Positions 17,333 through 26,777 of a DNA stretch of 64,000 bases are shown here, in pieces. How positions within the stretch are numbered: position 1 is the first letter of the stretch; each line of letters opens with the position of its first letter. The notes below the pieces were generated by a model. The model was not told where the DNA came from and did no database searches. It worked only from the letters and a program-made list of their open reading frames with translations. A program made the translations under genes and the position numbers. The stretch comes from Pseudozobellia sp. WGM2 (GTDB lineage: Bacteria; Bacteroidota; Bacteroidia; Flavobacteriales; Flavobacteriaceae): the NCBI RefSeq assembly GCF_017810075.1, contig NZ_JADNYK010000005.1:62001-126000 (forward strand), written 5' to 3'.

Positions 17333-18670
17333 ATGTTCGATAATTTAAGCGAAAAACTCGATAAAGCCTTACATACCCTCCGAGGGCATGGGCAGATTAC
17401 TGAAATTAATGTTGCAGAAACTACAAAAGAGGTTCGTAGGGCACTTTTAGATGCAGATGTTAACTTTAAAATCGCCAAAGAATTTACCAATAGGGTAAAA
17501 GAAAAGGCATTGGGCCAAGATGTACTGACCACCCTACAGCCAGGGCAATTAATGGTTAAAATCGTTAAAGACGAGTTGACCCAATTAATGGGAGGAGAAA
17601 GTGAAGGCATCAATCTCTCTGGCAACCCCTCGATAATATTAATGTCCGGTTTGCAAGGTTCGGGTAAAACTACTTTTTCTGGTAAGCTTGCAAATTTCTT
17701 GAAGACCAAAAAAACCAAAAAGCCATTATTGGTAGCCTGTGATGTCTATCGCCCGGCGGCAATTGATCAGTTGCATGTGGTCGGCGAACAGATTGGGGTT
17801 GAGGTCTATTCCGACAGGGAAAATAATGACCCCGTAGCAATTGCCCAAGCGGGTATTGCAAAGGCCAAATCTGAAGGTTATAATGTAGTTATCATCGATA
17901 CCGCGGGTCGCTTGGCCGTGGATGAAATGATGATGAACGAAATATCGAACATTCATGCCGCCATTCAGCCGGAAGAAACCCTATTTGTGGTCGATTCTAT
18001 GACAGGTCAAGATGCGGTGAATACCGCAAAGGCATTTAACGATGTCTTGAATTTTGATGGGGTGATATTGACCAAGTTAGATGGTGATACCCGTGGTGGT
18101 GCCGCTATTTCTATTAAATCGGTCGTTGATAAACCTATCAAATTTATTGGTACGGGTGAAAAGATGGAGGCCATCGATGTCTTTTATCCTTCGCGTATGG
18201 CCGACCGTATTTTGGGTATGGGCGATGTGGTGTCTTTAGTTGAACGTGCACAAGAGCAGTTTGATGAAGAGGAGGCAAGAAAAATCCAGAAGAAAATTGC
18301 CAAAAATAAATTTGGCTTTGATGATTTTCTATCCCAGATTCAACAGATCAAGAAGATGGGTAATATGAAAGACCTTATGGGCATGATACCGGGCATGGGC
18401 AAAGCTTTAAAGGGTATGGATATTGACGATGACGCCTTCAAGCACATCGAAGCCATAATTCATTCAATGACTCCAGATGAAAGAGCGAACCCTTCTAAAC
18501 TCAATCACAGCCGAAAAAAGCGAATTGCCAAAGGTAGTGGGCGTGAGGTGCAAGAAGTAAATCAGCTTCTTAAACAATTCGACCAAATGAGCAAGATGAT
18601 GAAAATGATGCAAGGCGGTGGAGGCAAAAAAATGATGCAGATGATGGGCGGCGCCTTAGGTCGTAGTTAA
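17333..18670 (+). CDS. ffh: Signal recognition particle protein Ffh (SRP54)
   Basis: Ffh is the GTPase subunit of the signal recognition particle, which delivers membrane proteins to FtsY and SecYEG. The 445-residue protein has the N domain (residues 1-95), the G domain with GLQGSGKTTFSGKLA near 107, DTAGR, TKLDGDTRGG and the family RPAAIDQL box, and a methionine-rich M domain from about 300 to the end (MGNMKDLMGMIPGMG, MSKMMKMMQGGGGKK). Length is normal. An out-of-frame ATG at 17320 soon stops; the ATG at 17333 gives the conserved N-terminus. It may be co-transcribed with folD, 71 bases downstream. Confidence 0.97.
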   Translation: MFDNLSEKLDKALHTLRGHGQITEINVAETTKEVRRALLDADVNFKIAKEFTNRVKEKALGQDVLTTLQPGQLMVKIVKDELTQLMGGESEGINLSGNPSIILMSGLQGSGKTTFSGKLANFLKTKKTKKPLLVACDVYRPAAIDQLHVVGEQIGVEVYSDRENNDPVAIAQAGIAKAKSEGYNVVIIDTAGRLAVDEMMMNEISNIHAAIQPEETLFVVDSMTGQDAVNTAKAFNDVLNFDGVILTKLDGDTRGGAAISIKSVVDKPIKFIGTGEKMEAIDVFYPSRMADRILGMGDVVSLVERAQEQFDEEEARKIQKKIAKNKFGFDDFLSQIQQIKKMGNMKDLMGMIPGMGKALKGMDIDDDAFKHIEAIIHSMTPDERANPSKLNHSRKKRIAKGSGREVQEVNQLLKQFDQMSKMMKMMQGGGGKKMMQMMGGALGRS

Positions 18671-18741
18671 ATTATAATATATCTCTCGTAAAGGCTTTTA
18701 AAAAAAGTACACTTCGAAAATAAAATTACCAATAGAACGGC

Positions 18742-19632
18742 ATGAAAATTTTAGACGGTAAAAAAATTTCAAACGATATTAAAGATGAAATTGCTGCCGA
18801 GGTAGCCCAAATGAAAGAGCGTGGTGAAAAAGTGCCACATTTGGCAGCTGTTCTCGTGGGTAATGATGGCGCTAGTCTAACCTATGTGGGTAGCAAAGTG
18901 CGTTCGTGTAAGAAAATCGGTTTTGAATCCACTTTGATTCAATTACCTGAAGAAACTACCGAAGAAACCTTATTGCAAAAAGTTCAAGAGCTTAATGCCA
19001 ACCCTGAAATCGATGGGTATATAGTGCAACTTCCGTTACCAAAACATATCGATGAGCAGAAAGTTTTGATGGCGGTTGATCCAGATAAAGATGTAGATGG
19101 TTTTCATCCCGTAAATTTTGGTAAAATGGCTTTGGATATGGAGTCTTTCATATCGGCAACACCCTTTGGTATAATGGAACTTTTAAAACGCTACGATGTT
19201 GATACCGAAGGCAAAAATGTAGTCGTAATAGGCAGAAGTCATATCGTTGGTAGGCCAATCAGTATTCTAATGAGCCAAAAAGGCAAAGCTGCTAACAGTA
19301 CCGTTACATTGACTCATAGTCGCACCAAAAACATTCAAGAACTTACCCAACAGGCCGATATTATTGTTTCCGCTCTTGGCGTTCCTGAATTTTTGAAGGC
19401 CGAAATGGTAAAAGAAGGTGCAGTAATAATCGATGTGGGTATCACTCGTGTAGCCGATGACTCAAGAGAAAAGGGGTACTATATTACCGGTGATGTTGAT
19501 TTCGATAATGTCAGTAAAAAAGCATCTTTTATTACTCCTGTGCCCGGTGGTGTTGGCCCAATGACTATTGCCATGCTGTTGAAAAACACTTTGTTGGCTA
19601 GAGAGCGCCATAGGGCTAATAAAGAAAGCTGA
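18742..19632 (+). CDS. folD: Methylenetetrahydrofolate dehydrogenase/cyclohydrolase
   Basis: FolD converts 5,10-methylene-THF to 10-formyl-THF in two steps, using NADP. The 296-residue protein has the substrate lysine in [12 protein letters not shown] (near residue 56), [12 protein letters not shown], the DKDVDGFHP box, the dinucleotide segment [17 protein letters not shown] and the C-terminal [19 protein letters not shown]. Length is normal. It follows ffh in the same direction and serves purine, formyl-Met and, indirectly, thymidylate synthesis. Confidence 0.97.
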   Translation: MKILDGKKISNDIKDEIAAEVAQMKERGEKVPHLAAVLVGNDGASLTYVGSKVRSCKKIGFESTLIQLPEETTEETLLQKVQELNANPEIDGYIVQLPLPKHIDEQKVLMAVDPDKDVDGFHPVNFGKMALDMESFISATPFGIMELLKRYDVDTEGKNVVVIGRSHIVGRPISILMSQKGKAANSTVTLTHSRTKNIQELTQQADIIVSALGVPEFLKAEMVKEGAVIIDVGITRVADDSREKGYYITGDVDFDNVSKKASFITPVPGGVGPMTIAMLLKNTLLARERHRANKES

Positions 19633-19896
19633 TTTCTTGAGATGTAATTCTTTTTTGGTTAATTACTATCATCCTCGCTGGAATATGACTTTCATCGGAG
19701 CGCCTATACAGCCACATATCTCGTATAGCCCAATGTATTTTCTATAATTTTTTTAACATTTAAGAATAAGAGCGCTTCTTTTGCGTTAATATGTAGCGTA
19801 TCATTATTTTTGGTGTTTTTCAGTATAGCACTGATAGAATACTTCCCCCCGTATAGTAATAGATACTTACATCATTAACTATACCCTCTATTTTAC

Positions 19897-20955
19897 ATGA
19901 ACATAGCTTTAGATCCTTTCTTTAATTTATCGATGGATTGCCTTTGTATTGCTGACTACGATGGTTATTTCAAGAAAATTAACCCTGCATTTGTTGAGTT
20001 ATTAGGGTATTCGGAGGATGAATTACGTTCTCGCAAAATTTGTGAGTTTATTTATGAAGAGGATAGGGAGCGTACCGCGATTCACAGAGATTATTTGATA
20101 AATAATCGTCCCTTGGTCAATTTTGAGAACCGCTATGTGTGTAAATCGGGCGAATTGGTTTGGTTGCACTGGACCTCTATACCCGTGCCTGAGGAAAAAT
20201 TGGTATATGCTATAGCAAGAGATATTAGTTTTACAAAGGGACTGGAAAAAGAAAGAGCTTCTCATTTGAGCGAACTATCTAAGCTGAATAATGAGCTTAA
20301 AAGACTTAATTATGTAACCTCACATGACCTGAGGTCTCCAGTTAACAATTTGATTTCAATGGTTGACCTAATAGATTCGAGTAAAATTGAAGATGATGAA
20401 ACACTCGAGATTTTAAGATTTGTCAAATTATCTGCTGAGGGTTTGAAAGATACTTTAGATTCATTTGTGGACATCTTAAAAGAAAAAGAACTACATACTG
20501 AAAGTGTCGAGAAAGTATGTTTCGCTCCAGTGTTTGAAAAGGTATGTCACTCAATCAAATCATTGATTAATAGATCCCAAGCTGAAGTTGCAGTCGATTT
20601 CTGTGACTTAGACCATATATTTTTCAATAGGGCATATCTTGAAAGTATATTTCTGAATCTGATGACCAATTCAATAAAGTATGCAAGACCTGGTGTACAA
20701 CCAGTGATAACTGTAAGTGCCAGTCAAAAAGAGAACGTGAAAACTTTAGTTTATGCCGACAACGGACTCGGATTTGATATGGACAAAGTAGGTCATCTTA
20801 TTTTCAACTTGAATCAAAGTTTTCATTCCAACCAAGATAGTAAGGGCGTGGGGCTTTATTTGGTGCATAAACATGTCATCAGTCTAGGTGGAAATATTAG
20901 TGTAGACAGTAAAGTGAACGAAGGAACTACTTTTACCATAAACTTTCGCGCATAG
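19897..20955 (+). CDS. Cytoplasmic PAS-domain histidine kinase
   Basis: The 352-residue protein has no membrane segment. Residues 1-115 form a PAS/PAC domain (DYDGYFKKINPAFVELLGYSEDEL, then WLHWTSIPVPEE). A HisKA domain follows with the phospho-acceptor His143 in TSHDLRSPVNN, and an HATPase_c domain with an N box (NLMTNSIKYA), a G1 box (YADNGLGFDMD) and a G2 box (GVGLYLVHKH). No response regulator is next to it, so the partner lies elsewhere. The 265-base gap upstream contains no gene that I can see. Confidence 0.92.
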   Translation: MNIALDPFFNLSMDCLCIADYDGYFKKINPAFVELLGYSEDELRSRKICEFIYEEDRERTAIHRDYLINNRPLVNFENRYVCKSGELVWLHWTSIPVPEEKLVYAIARDISFTKGLEKERASHLSELSKLNNELKRLNYVTSHDLRSPVNNLISMVDLIDSSKIEDDETLEILRFVKLSAEGLKDTLDSFVDILKEKELHTESVEKVCFAPVFEKVCHSIKSLINRSQAEVAVDFCDLDHIFFNRAYLESIFLNLMTNSIKYARPGVQPVITVSASQKENVKTLVYADNGLGFDMDKVGHLIFNLNQSFHSNQDSKGVGLYLVHKHVISLGGNISVDSKVNEGTTFTINFRA

Positions 20956-21031
20956 CAAAATTTATAATTCTTATCCGGTTAAAAAGAGCTAGTAGAGTTT
21001 ATGGTACAAGCCTAAACTTTTAATTAAGGCT

Positions 21032-21187
21032 CTATTTTACAAGGCTGATTTTTGAAACCTGGGTTTTTCCCGTTATAACCGTATCACCGGGCTTGATTAT
21101 TTCGATATCATTACTGTCATCTATACTACAACTACTGAAGGCCACAACTGTACCTAATATAGATAATGAGAAAAGTATTTTTTTCAT
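21032..21187 (-). CDS. 51-residue micro-lipoprotein
   Basis: A small gene on the minus strand that is easy to miss: ATG at 21187, TAG at 21032. The product starts MKKILFSLSILGTVVAFSSC, a textbook lipoprotein signal with Cys20 as the lipidated residue, leaving a mature tail of about 31 residues (SIDDSNDIEIIKPGDTVITG then KTQVSKISLVK). The +2 residue after Cys is Ser. No family is recognised. It stands alone between two plus-strand genes. The signal peptide is so regular that chance is unlikely. Confidence 0.65.
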   Translation of the reverse strand: MKKILFSLSILGTVVAFSSCSIDDSNDIEIIKPGDTVITGKTQVSKISLVK

Positions 21188-21297
21188 ACTTGAAACTTAT
21201 GGGGCTAGTTCGTCTTTCAGTAACGTTTAAAACTAAGTTTCAGTATTATGTTCTATAAACTTATGCGGTAAAATCTGACACCTCCCTATAAAACCTT

Positions 21298-21305
21298 TAC
21301 TTTTG
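21298..21305 (+). promoter_or_regulatory. -7 promoter box for the MFS gene
   Basis: TACTTTTG matches TAnnTTTG and ends 17 bases before the MFS ATG at 21323. Confidence 0.5.
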
Positions 21306-21322
21306 CCGTTTTCCTTTTTAAA

Positions 21323-22627
21323 ATGTCAGCTACTAACCGTTTTTCTATAATTGATCCTGCAAAAAGTCCCGTATTTTACGGCTATGTAATTCTCGTAATC
21401 GGTACGCTAGGTATTTATTGTAGTATTCCCGGGCAAACCATTGGGGTTTCCGTTTTCACCGACCCGGTAAAAGATGCTTTGGGCCTATCTCGAAACCAGT
21501 TTAGTAATGCCTATATGATCGGTACTATTTGTAGCTCATTGGTCATTGGTAGGGCAGGGGTTTGGTTCGATAAATATGGGGCGCGCTATGTGGCATTTTT
21601 TGCGGCCCTGACCTTGGCTTTGGCCCTTTTTTTATGCTCATGGTCTGTTCAGATGAGTGAAACCATTAAAAGCTGGTTGAATTTGAGCACTTGGTTGGTT
21701 CCGTTTTCACTTATGACCGTTCTTTTTTTCATTCTCAGGTTCTCTGGGCAAGGGGTGCTCACCATGGCCTCAAGAAATGTGATAATGATTTGGTTCGATA
21801 AGAATAGAGGCAAGGTTAATGCTATCAGTAGCGTAGCCATTTCCTTTGGTTTTTCATCTTCTCCTTTATGGGTTAATGCTTTAATAGAAGGGTATAGCTG
21901 GCAAATGACTTGGCAGTTTCTTGCCATCGGTCTTTTGGTTTTCAGCATCATTGCCCTACAATTCTATAAAAATAAACCGGAAGAACACGGGCTTCGTCCT
22001 GATGGAAAGGTTACAGAGTCAAGTGATGATAAGAAGCATGTGCCCGTTGCTAAGCAGTATACGGCCAAAGAAGCTCAAGCCACCCGTGCTTTTTGGATGT
22101 ATGCCCTGATGCTCGCCTTCAATAGCTTTTTCATCACGGGGCTGACATTTCATGTAGTTTCGGTATTCGCCAGTGAGGGCTTCCCCAAAGAAGATGCTAT
22201 CTCCATATTTCTACCTGCCTCAGTAGTAGCGGTAACGGTATCAACTGTGTTTAATTTTTTAAGTGACTATCTAAAATTAAAACTGTACCTCTACTTAATG
22301 ATTTTCGGGGGAGTTTTAGCATCGGTCGGTTTCCTTTTTCTTTCTACTGCTATCGGAGTGCCTTTTCTGATAGGTGGCTTTGGTATTCTTGGTGGGTTTT
22401 TCGCAGTACTTAACGCTATCGTATGGCCTAGGTTCTATGGTCGCACCCATCTTGGCGCCATTACGGGAAAGGTAATGTCTTTTCTTATTTTGGCCAGCGC
22501 CTTGGCTCCGTCGATTTTCAGCCTATGTCTTTCCACTTTCGGATCATACCAGTTGATGGGTTACTTAGGTCTAGCTTTTTTATTGTTTCTCGCCTTGGCT
22601 TCCATAAAGGCCAACAATCCACAGTAA
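21323..22627 (+). CDS. MFS transporter (monocarboxylate/OFA-like)
   Basis: This 434-residue inner-membrane protein has about twelve hydrophobic helices in two six-helix halves. The start helix (FYGYVILVIGTLGIYCSIPGQTIGVSVF) and the loop RAGVWFDKYGARYV between helices 2 and 3 are major-facilitator signatures; the GQT-G-S-VF motif resembles the oxalate/formate antiporter branch. The central loop is hydrophilic (residues about 215-255). The substrate cannot be inferred. It stands alone, with 256 gene-free bases before the DUF1080 gene. Confidence 0.88.
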   Translation: MSATNRFSIIDPAKSPVFYGYVILVIGTLGIYCSIPGQTIGVSVFTDPVKDALGLSRNQFSNAYMIGTICSSLVIGRAGVWFDKYGARYVAFFAALTLALALFLCSWSVQMSETIKSWLNLSTWLVPFSLMTVLFFILRFSGQGVLTMASRNVIMIWFDKNRGKVNAISSVAISFGFSSSPLWVNALIEGYSWQMTWQFLAIGLLVFSIIALQFYKNKPEEHGLRPDGKVTESSDDKKHVPVAKQYTAKEAQATRAFWMYALMLAFNSFFITGLTFHVVSVFASEGFPKEDAISIFLPASVVAVTVSTVFNFLSDYLKLKLYLYLMIFGGVLASVGFLFLSTAIGVPFLIGGFGILGGFFAVLNAIVWPRFYGRTHLGAITGKVMSFLILASALAPSIFSLCLSTFGSYQLMGYLGLAFLLFLALASIKANNPQ

Positions 22628-22882
22628 ATATTAACTTTGGTTCGATAAGATTCGCATACTTTAGGGCGAGTCTAGTACTCAAAACATATATTCGTTGCGA
22701 TTAAAACCAAATGGGCAAAAATAAGCCTACTTAATGCAAAAATAAGCGTTGATACCAGAAAGATCTCAGATTAACTTTCAAGATTCTAACTATGTTCTTT
22801 AGTAGATTTGTTTAATAGCAGTACTTACCATGCTGTCTTATATAACTATTATCAAATATTCAAACACCAAAACTAAACCTTA

Positions 22883-23638
22883 ATGAAAAAAGTTATTAGT
22901 ATTTTTTGCCTTTCAATTACTCTTCTCTCGTGTAAGACAGAGAAAAAAACAGAAGTGAAAATTGAAACTTCCGAAACAGCCTCAACTGCCGATACCGAAG
23001 AGTGGATTTATCTTTTCGATGGGTCTACTACTGAAGGGTGGCGAGCATATAACGGAGAAGATTTATCGCCACAATGGGTTATAGAAGACGACGTGCTCAC
23101 CTTTGATACCGAAAAGAGAACCGAGGCGAACAGAAAAGGGGGCAATGATATTATTTATGCCGCTGAAGAGTTCGATAATTTTGAACTGGCTTGGGAATGG
23201 AAAATACCCGAAGGCGGTAACAGTGGTATGCTTTATCATATTAAAGAAGGCGACTGGGGTATGCCCGAGATTTCACCCGAATATCAAATGTTAGATGATT
23301 TAAAGTGGGAAGAGATCAATGACGCCAAGCTTGAAGACTGGCAAAAGACCGGTGCCGATTATGCGATGCATGTACCTGATGAAGCACAAAAGATAATAAA
23401 ACCAGCGGGTGAGTGGAATACATCTCGCGTGATTTTCACCCCAGAAAATGTTGAACATTGGTTGAATGGCAAGAAGTTACTCTCTTTTGTGCCGTGGAGC
23501 GAAGACTGGGAGAAACGCAAAAGTGAGGGAAAATGGAAAGATTCTCCTAAATACGGTACCTTTAAAAGCGGGTACATCGGCTTTCAGGATCATGACAGTC
23601 CGTTATGGCTAAAGAATATCAAGATTAAAAAACTATAA
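22883..23638 (+). CDS. DUF1080 (3-keto-disaccharide hydrolase-like) lipoprotein
   Basis: The 251-residue protein has a lipoprotein signal (SITLLSC, Cys17) and one DUF1080 domain: WIYLFDGSTTEGWRAYN at its start, FELAWEWKIPEGGNSGMLYHI in the middle, PAGEWNTSRVIF and GYIGFQDHDSPLWLKNIKI at the end. The GNSGM segment with the nearby EWKI is the conserved catalytic-site region of the family. It should act in the periplasm on oxidised glycosides. It is followed 17 bases later by a Gfo/Idh/MocA oxidoreductase, so the two act together. Confidence 0.88.
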   Translation: MKKVISIFCLSITLLSCKTEKKTEVKIETSETASTADTEEWIYLFDGSTTEGWRAYNGEDLSPQWVIEDDVLTFDTEKRTEANRKGGNDIIYAAEEFDNFELAWEWKIPEGGNSGMLYHIKEGDWGMPEISPEYQMLDDLKWEEINDAKLEDWQKTGADYAMHVPDEAQKIIKPAGEWNTSRVIFTPENVEHWLNGKKLLSFVPWSEDWEKRKSEGKWKDSPKYGTFKSGYIGFQDHDSPLWLKNIKIKKL

Positions 23639-23655
23639 ATCCAAACTAACTAAAA

Positions 23656-25080
23656 ATGAACAAAAGGGAATTTCTAAAAAGTGCCGCAGCAGTATCATCA
23701 TTCGCCTTATTGCCGAATGCAGCTTGGGCTTTTCAAAGTGGTAAACGATTACGTACGGCACATATAGGTGTGGGTAACATGGGGGGTGAAGACCTAAAGG
23801 CTATCTCCTCACATAAGTCTGTTGATGTTGTAGCCCTGTGTGATGTTGATTCTATCAACTTGGCCAAAGCACATAAATTACATCCGGGAGCCAGAGTGTT
23901 TTTCGATTATCGCACCATGCTCGATGAAATGGGAGAGAACATTGATGCGGTTATCGTATCGACACCCGACCATACACATGCACCGGCATCTTTAAAGGCC
24001 ATGCAGATGAATAAGCCGGTCTACTGTCAAAAACCATTGACCCATTATGTTGAAGAGTCGCGAGAAATGATGAAGGTGGCCAAAGAAAAGAATTTGGTGA
24101 CGCAAATGGGCATTCAAGTACATTCATTCTATGATTACCGATTGGCCACACTATTGATACAATCCGGTATTATCGGTAAGGTGCATACCGTACGTGCATG
24201 GTCGCCAAAATCATGGGGTTATAACGGTGAAGCTCCCGAGGGAGAAGACCCTGTACCGGCACAGCTAGATTGGAACCTGTGGTTGGGTACTTCAAAAGAG
24301 CGCCCTTACAAAGATGGGTATTACCATCCGGGAAATTGGAGAAAGCTTTTAGATTATGGTTGTGGAACACTCGGTGATATGGGGGTGCATATCTTCGATA
24401 CCCCATACAACGCCTTGAATCTAGATGTTCCGATGACCGTTAAAAATGAATGCCGTGAACCAAATGGATTCGGATATCCTGAGAACAACACGGTAACATA
24501 CGAATTTCCAGGTACTGAATATACCGCCAAAAACCTCAAGTGGGTCTGGTACGATGGTCCGGGAATGCCTCCGGAGCATGAAGATTTAATTTTACCTGGC
24601 GGCAAAGGCTCAGCAAGTAAAAAACAGCAGAAAGATGAAAGCGTTAAAGACAAAATATCTCTTGATGCGGGCATGGCAGGTGCAGGTGAATTGCCTGATC
24701 AGGGCGCTATGTTCATCGGTAAAAAGGGCCGTTTATTATTGCCCCATTTTATGCAATTGCCCAAGAAAATTGTCAAAGGTAAATATGTAGATATTTCTAA
24801 GGAAATAGCTGAGGTTTCAAAAGCTAACAATTTAGGTGAACCTATTAGAAATTATGAATCTGAGGGGCCAAAACATTACCATCAATTTATTGATGCTTGT
24901 TTGGGCAAAGGTCAGACCACCGCACCTTTCTCCTATGCAGGCCGATTGACGGAAACTATTCTTTTAGGGGTAATTGCAGGTCGTTTTCCTAATCAAACAC
25001 TTCATTGGGATGCTGAATCGGCCAAGTTTGCCGAAAATGAAGCTAACCAATATTTGGGTGGAGATTATAGAGATTTCTAG
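23656..25080 (+). CDS. Exported Gfo/Idh/MocA family oxidoreductase
   Basis: This 474-residue protein begins with a KREFLKSAAAVSSFAL export signal of the Tat-like type (KR instead of RR) with AWA as a likely cleavage site. A Rossmann fold follows (TAHIGVGNMGGEDLKAI, ALCDVD, VSTPDHTHAPASLKAM, and the EKP-like MNKPVYCQKPLTH), then the C-terminal alpha/beta domain with GTLGDMGVHIFDTPYNAL. The family oxidises or epimerises sugars with tightly bound NAD; exported forms take part in 3-keto sugar formation. It is 17 bases after the DUF1080 gene. Confidence 0.9.
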   Translation: MNKREFLKSAAAVSSFALLPNAAWAFQSGKRLRTAHIGVGNMGGEDLKAISSHKSVDVVALCDVDSINLAKAHKLHPGARVFFDYRTMLDEMGENIDAVIVSTPDHTHAPASLKAMQMNKPVYCQKPLTHYVEESREMMKVAKEKNLVTQMGIQVHSFYDYRLATLLIQSGIIGKVHTVRAWSPKSWGYNGEAPEGEDPVPAQLDWNLWLGTSKERPYKDGYYHPGNWRKLLDYGCGTLGDMGVHIFDTPYNALNLDVPMTVKNECREPNGFGYPENNTVTYEFPGTEYTAKNLKWVWYDGPGMPPEHEDLILPGGKGSASKKQQKDESVKDKISLDAGMAGAGELPDQGAMFIGKKGRLLLPHFMQLPKKIVKGKYVDISKEIAEVSKANNLGEPIRNYESEGPKHYHQFIDACLGKGQTTAPFSYAGRLTETILLGVIAGRFPNQTLHWDAESAKFAENEANQYLGGDYRDF

Positions 25081-25322
25081 ATAGCTATCTATTTAGAATT
25101 TAAGTCCGTATTTTATTTTCTGTTGGTACGCTGAAAAATGCTGCTTACAACTTAATTTGGTAAACCTGAGATAACATAAATGTTCATCAGGAAAAACAAG
25201 TGTAAAAGTTGTAAATTACCAAGCTAGAAAATAGATTACGGATTTTTTTGTACTATTTGTGATTAGGTACTATTTAAAAAAATCCAACGAATTACGATAA
25301 ATTTATCTCAAAACTACATTAA

Positions 25323-26294
25323 ATGAAATATAGAAGATTCGGAAGAACCGAGTGGCAAGTAAGTGAAGTCGGTTATGGCATGTGGGGCATGGCCGGATGG
25401 ACGCAATCTGATGATGAACAATCGGCAAAATCGCTTGATTTGGCCGTGGAGAACGGGGTTAATTTTTTTGATACCGCTTGGGGTTATGGCGAGGGCCATA
25501 GCGAAGAACTCTTAGGTGAGTTGGTTCGTCGACATCCAAAGGAAAAATTGTACACGGCGAGTAAAATACCGCCTAAGAATTTTCAATGGCCTGCAAAGCC
25601 TGAATATGCTTTTGAAGATTCATATCCTATTAATCATATTGTTGAGTATACCGAGAAGACCTTGGTCAATTTAGGGATGGAACGCATCGATTTGATGCAG
25701 TTTCATACTTGGGACGACGGTTGGTCTCATCGAGAAGAGTGGCAAAGAGCAGTAGAAGATTTAAAGAGAGATGGAAAAATAGGGGCCATGGGCATAAGCG
25801 TGAATCGTTGGGAGCCAGAAAACGGTATTAAGGCCCTTAAGACCGGTCTTATCGATGTCGTACAGGTAATCTATAATATTTTTGACCAAAACCCTGAGGA
25901 TGAACTTTTTCCTCTTTGCGAAGAAAAAGATATTGCCGTTATTGCCCGTGTACCTTTTGATGAGGGAACACTTACAGGAAACCTAAGAAAGGATACTGTT
26001 TTTCCGGAAGGGGATTGGCGAGGTACTTATTTTGTGCCCGAAAACTTGAATTCAAGCGTAGACCATGCCGATGCCTTACGACCACTTATTCCCGAGGGAA
26101 TGACCATGGCCGAAATGGCTCTGCGATTTATTCTTGAAAATAAAATCGTTGGTACAACTATACCAGGTATGCGAAAGCAAAGAAATGTTTTGGCCAATAC
26201 GGCCACTAGTGATGGAAATAGCTTGCCCGCCGATTTAATTAAGAAACTGAAAACCCATCGTTGGGACAGAACTCCGACCGAATGGTCACAATAA
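25323..26294 (+). CDS. Aldo/keto reductase
   Basis: The 323-residue cytoplasmic enzyme is an AKR with the tetrad Asp and Tyr in NFFDTAWGYGEGHSEELLGE, Lys in YTASKIPP and His in DLMQFHTWDDGW. The cofactor region (AMGISVNRWEP and VGTTIPGMRKQRNVLAN) is intact. It reduces carbonyls with NADPH, or oxidises in reverse. It lies 243 bases after the Gfo/Idh/MocA gene and could form the cytoplasmic arm of the same sugar route, but the gap leaves room for a separate promoter. It ends 2 bases before the convergent VOC gene. Confidence 0.9.
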   Translation: MKYRRFGRTEWQVSEVGYGMWGMAGWTQSDDEQSAKSLDLAVENGVNFFDTAWGYGEGHSEELLGELVRRHPKEKLYTASKIPPKNFQWPAKPEYAFEDSYPINHIVEYTEKTLVNLGMERIDLMQFHTWDDGWSHREEWQRAVEDLKRDGKIGAMGISVNRWEPENGIKALKTGLIDVVQVIYNIFDQNPEDELFPLCEEKDIAVIARVPFDEGTLTGNLRKDTVFPEGDWRGTYFVPENLNSSVDHADALRPLIPEGMTMAEMALRFILENKIVGTTIPGMRKQRNVLANTATSDGNSLPADLIKKLKTHRWDRTPTEWSQ

Positions 26295-26295
26295 T

Positions 26296-26721
26296 CTATT
26301 TGGCGAAAAGTTGAGATTTGTCTTTGAACGCTTTGAACTCAAGGGCATTATCAGCAGGGTCTAAAAAGAACATCGTAGCTTGTTCGCCGACTTGACCTTC
26401 AAAACGAATATAGGGTTCGATTAAGAATTGAACCCTTTTATTTTTTAACTCGTTGGCAAAAGATTCAAAAGTATCCCAAGGTAAAACGACTCCGTAATGG
26501 GGTACAGGTATCTCGTGACCGTCTACGGGGTTATGATGTAAACTTTCCATTTGAGATTTAGGTTTGTAGTGAATTACCAACTGGTGGCCAAAGAGATTGA
26601 AATCTACCCATTGGTCACTACTTCTACCTTCTTCACAGCTCAATACATCGCGATAAAAAGTTCGGCATTCATCTAAATTATGAACGGGTATGGCAATGTG
26701 AAACGGACTTATATTTTTCAT
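26296..26721 (-). CDS. VOC (glyoxalase/dioxygenase) superfamily protein
   Basis: The 141-residue protein is one pair of beta-alpha-beta-beta-beta modules: [21 protein letters not shown] at the start and [16 protein letters not shown] at the end, with His in the first and Glu (ALEFK) in the second as metal ligands. Another His is at HYGVV. Homologues are glyoxalases, dioxygenases or resistance proteins; which one cannot be told. It converges on the aldo/keto reductase gene with a 1-base gap. Confidence 0.82.
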   Translation of the reverse strand: MKNISPFHIAIPVHNLDECRTFYRDVLSCEEGRSSDQWVDFNLFGHQLVIHYKPKSQMESLHHNPVDGHEIPVPHYGVVLPWDTFESFANELKNKRVQFLIEPYIRFEGQVGEQATMFFLDPADNALEFKAFKDKSQLFAK

Positions 26722-26777
26722 GTAGAGTTAATTGGATTGGTTGTAATTTGTTTAATTGTTATTGCCCGATGATCTAA

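Noticed and set aside
24354-24674. 106-residue minus-strand open frame inside the Gfo/Idh/MocA gene
   Set aside because: Antisense shadow of a conserved enzyme; no domain.
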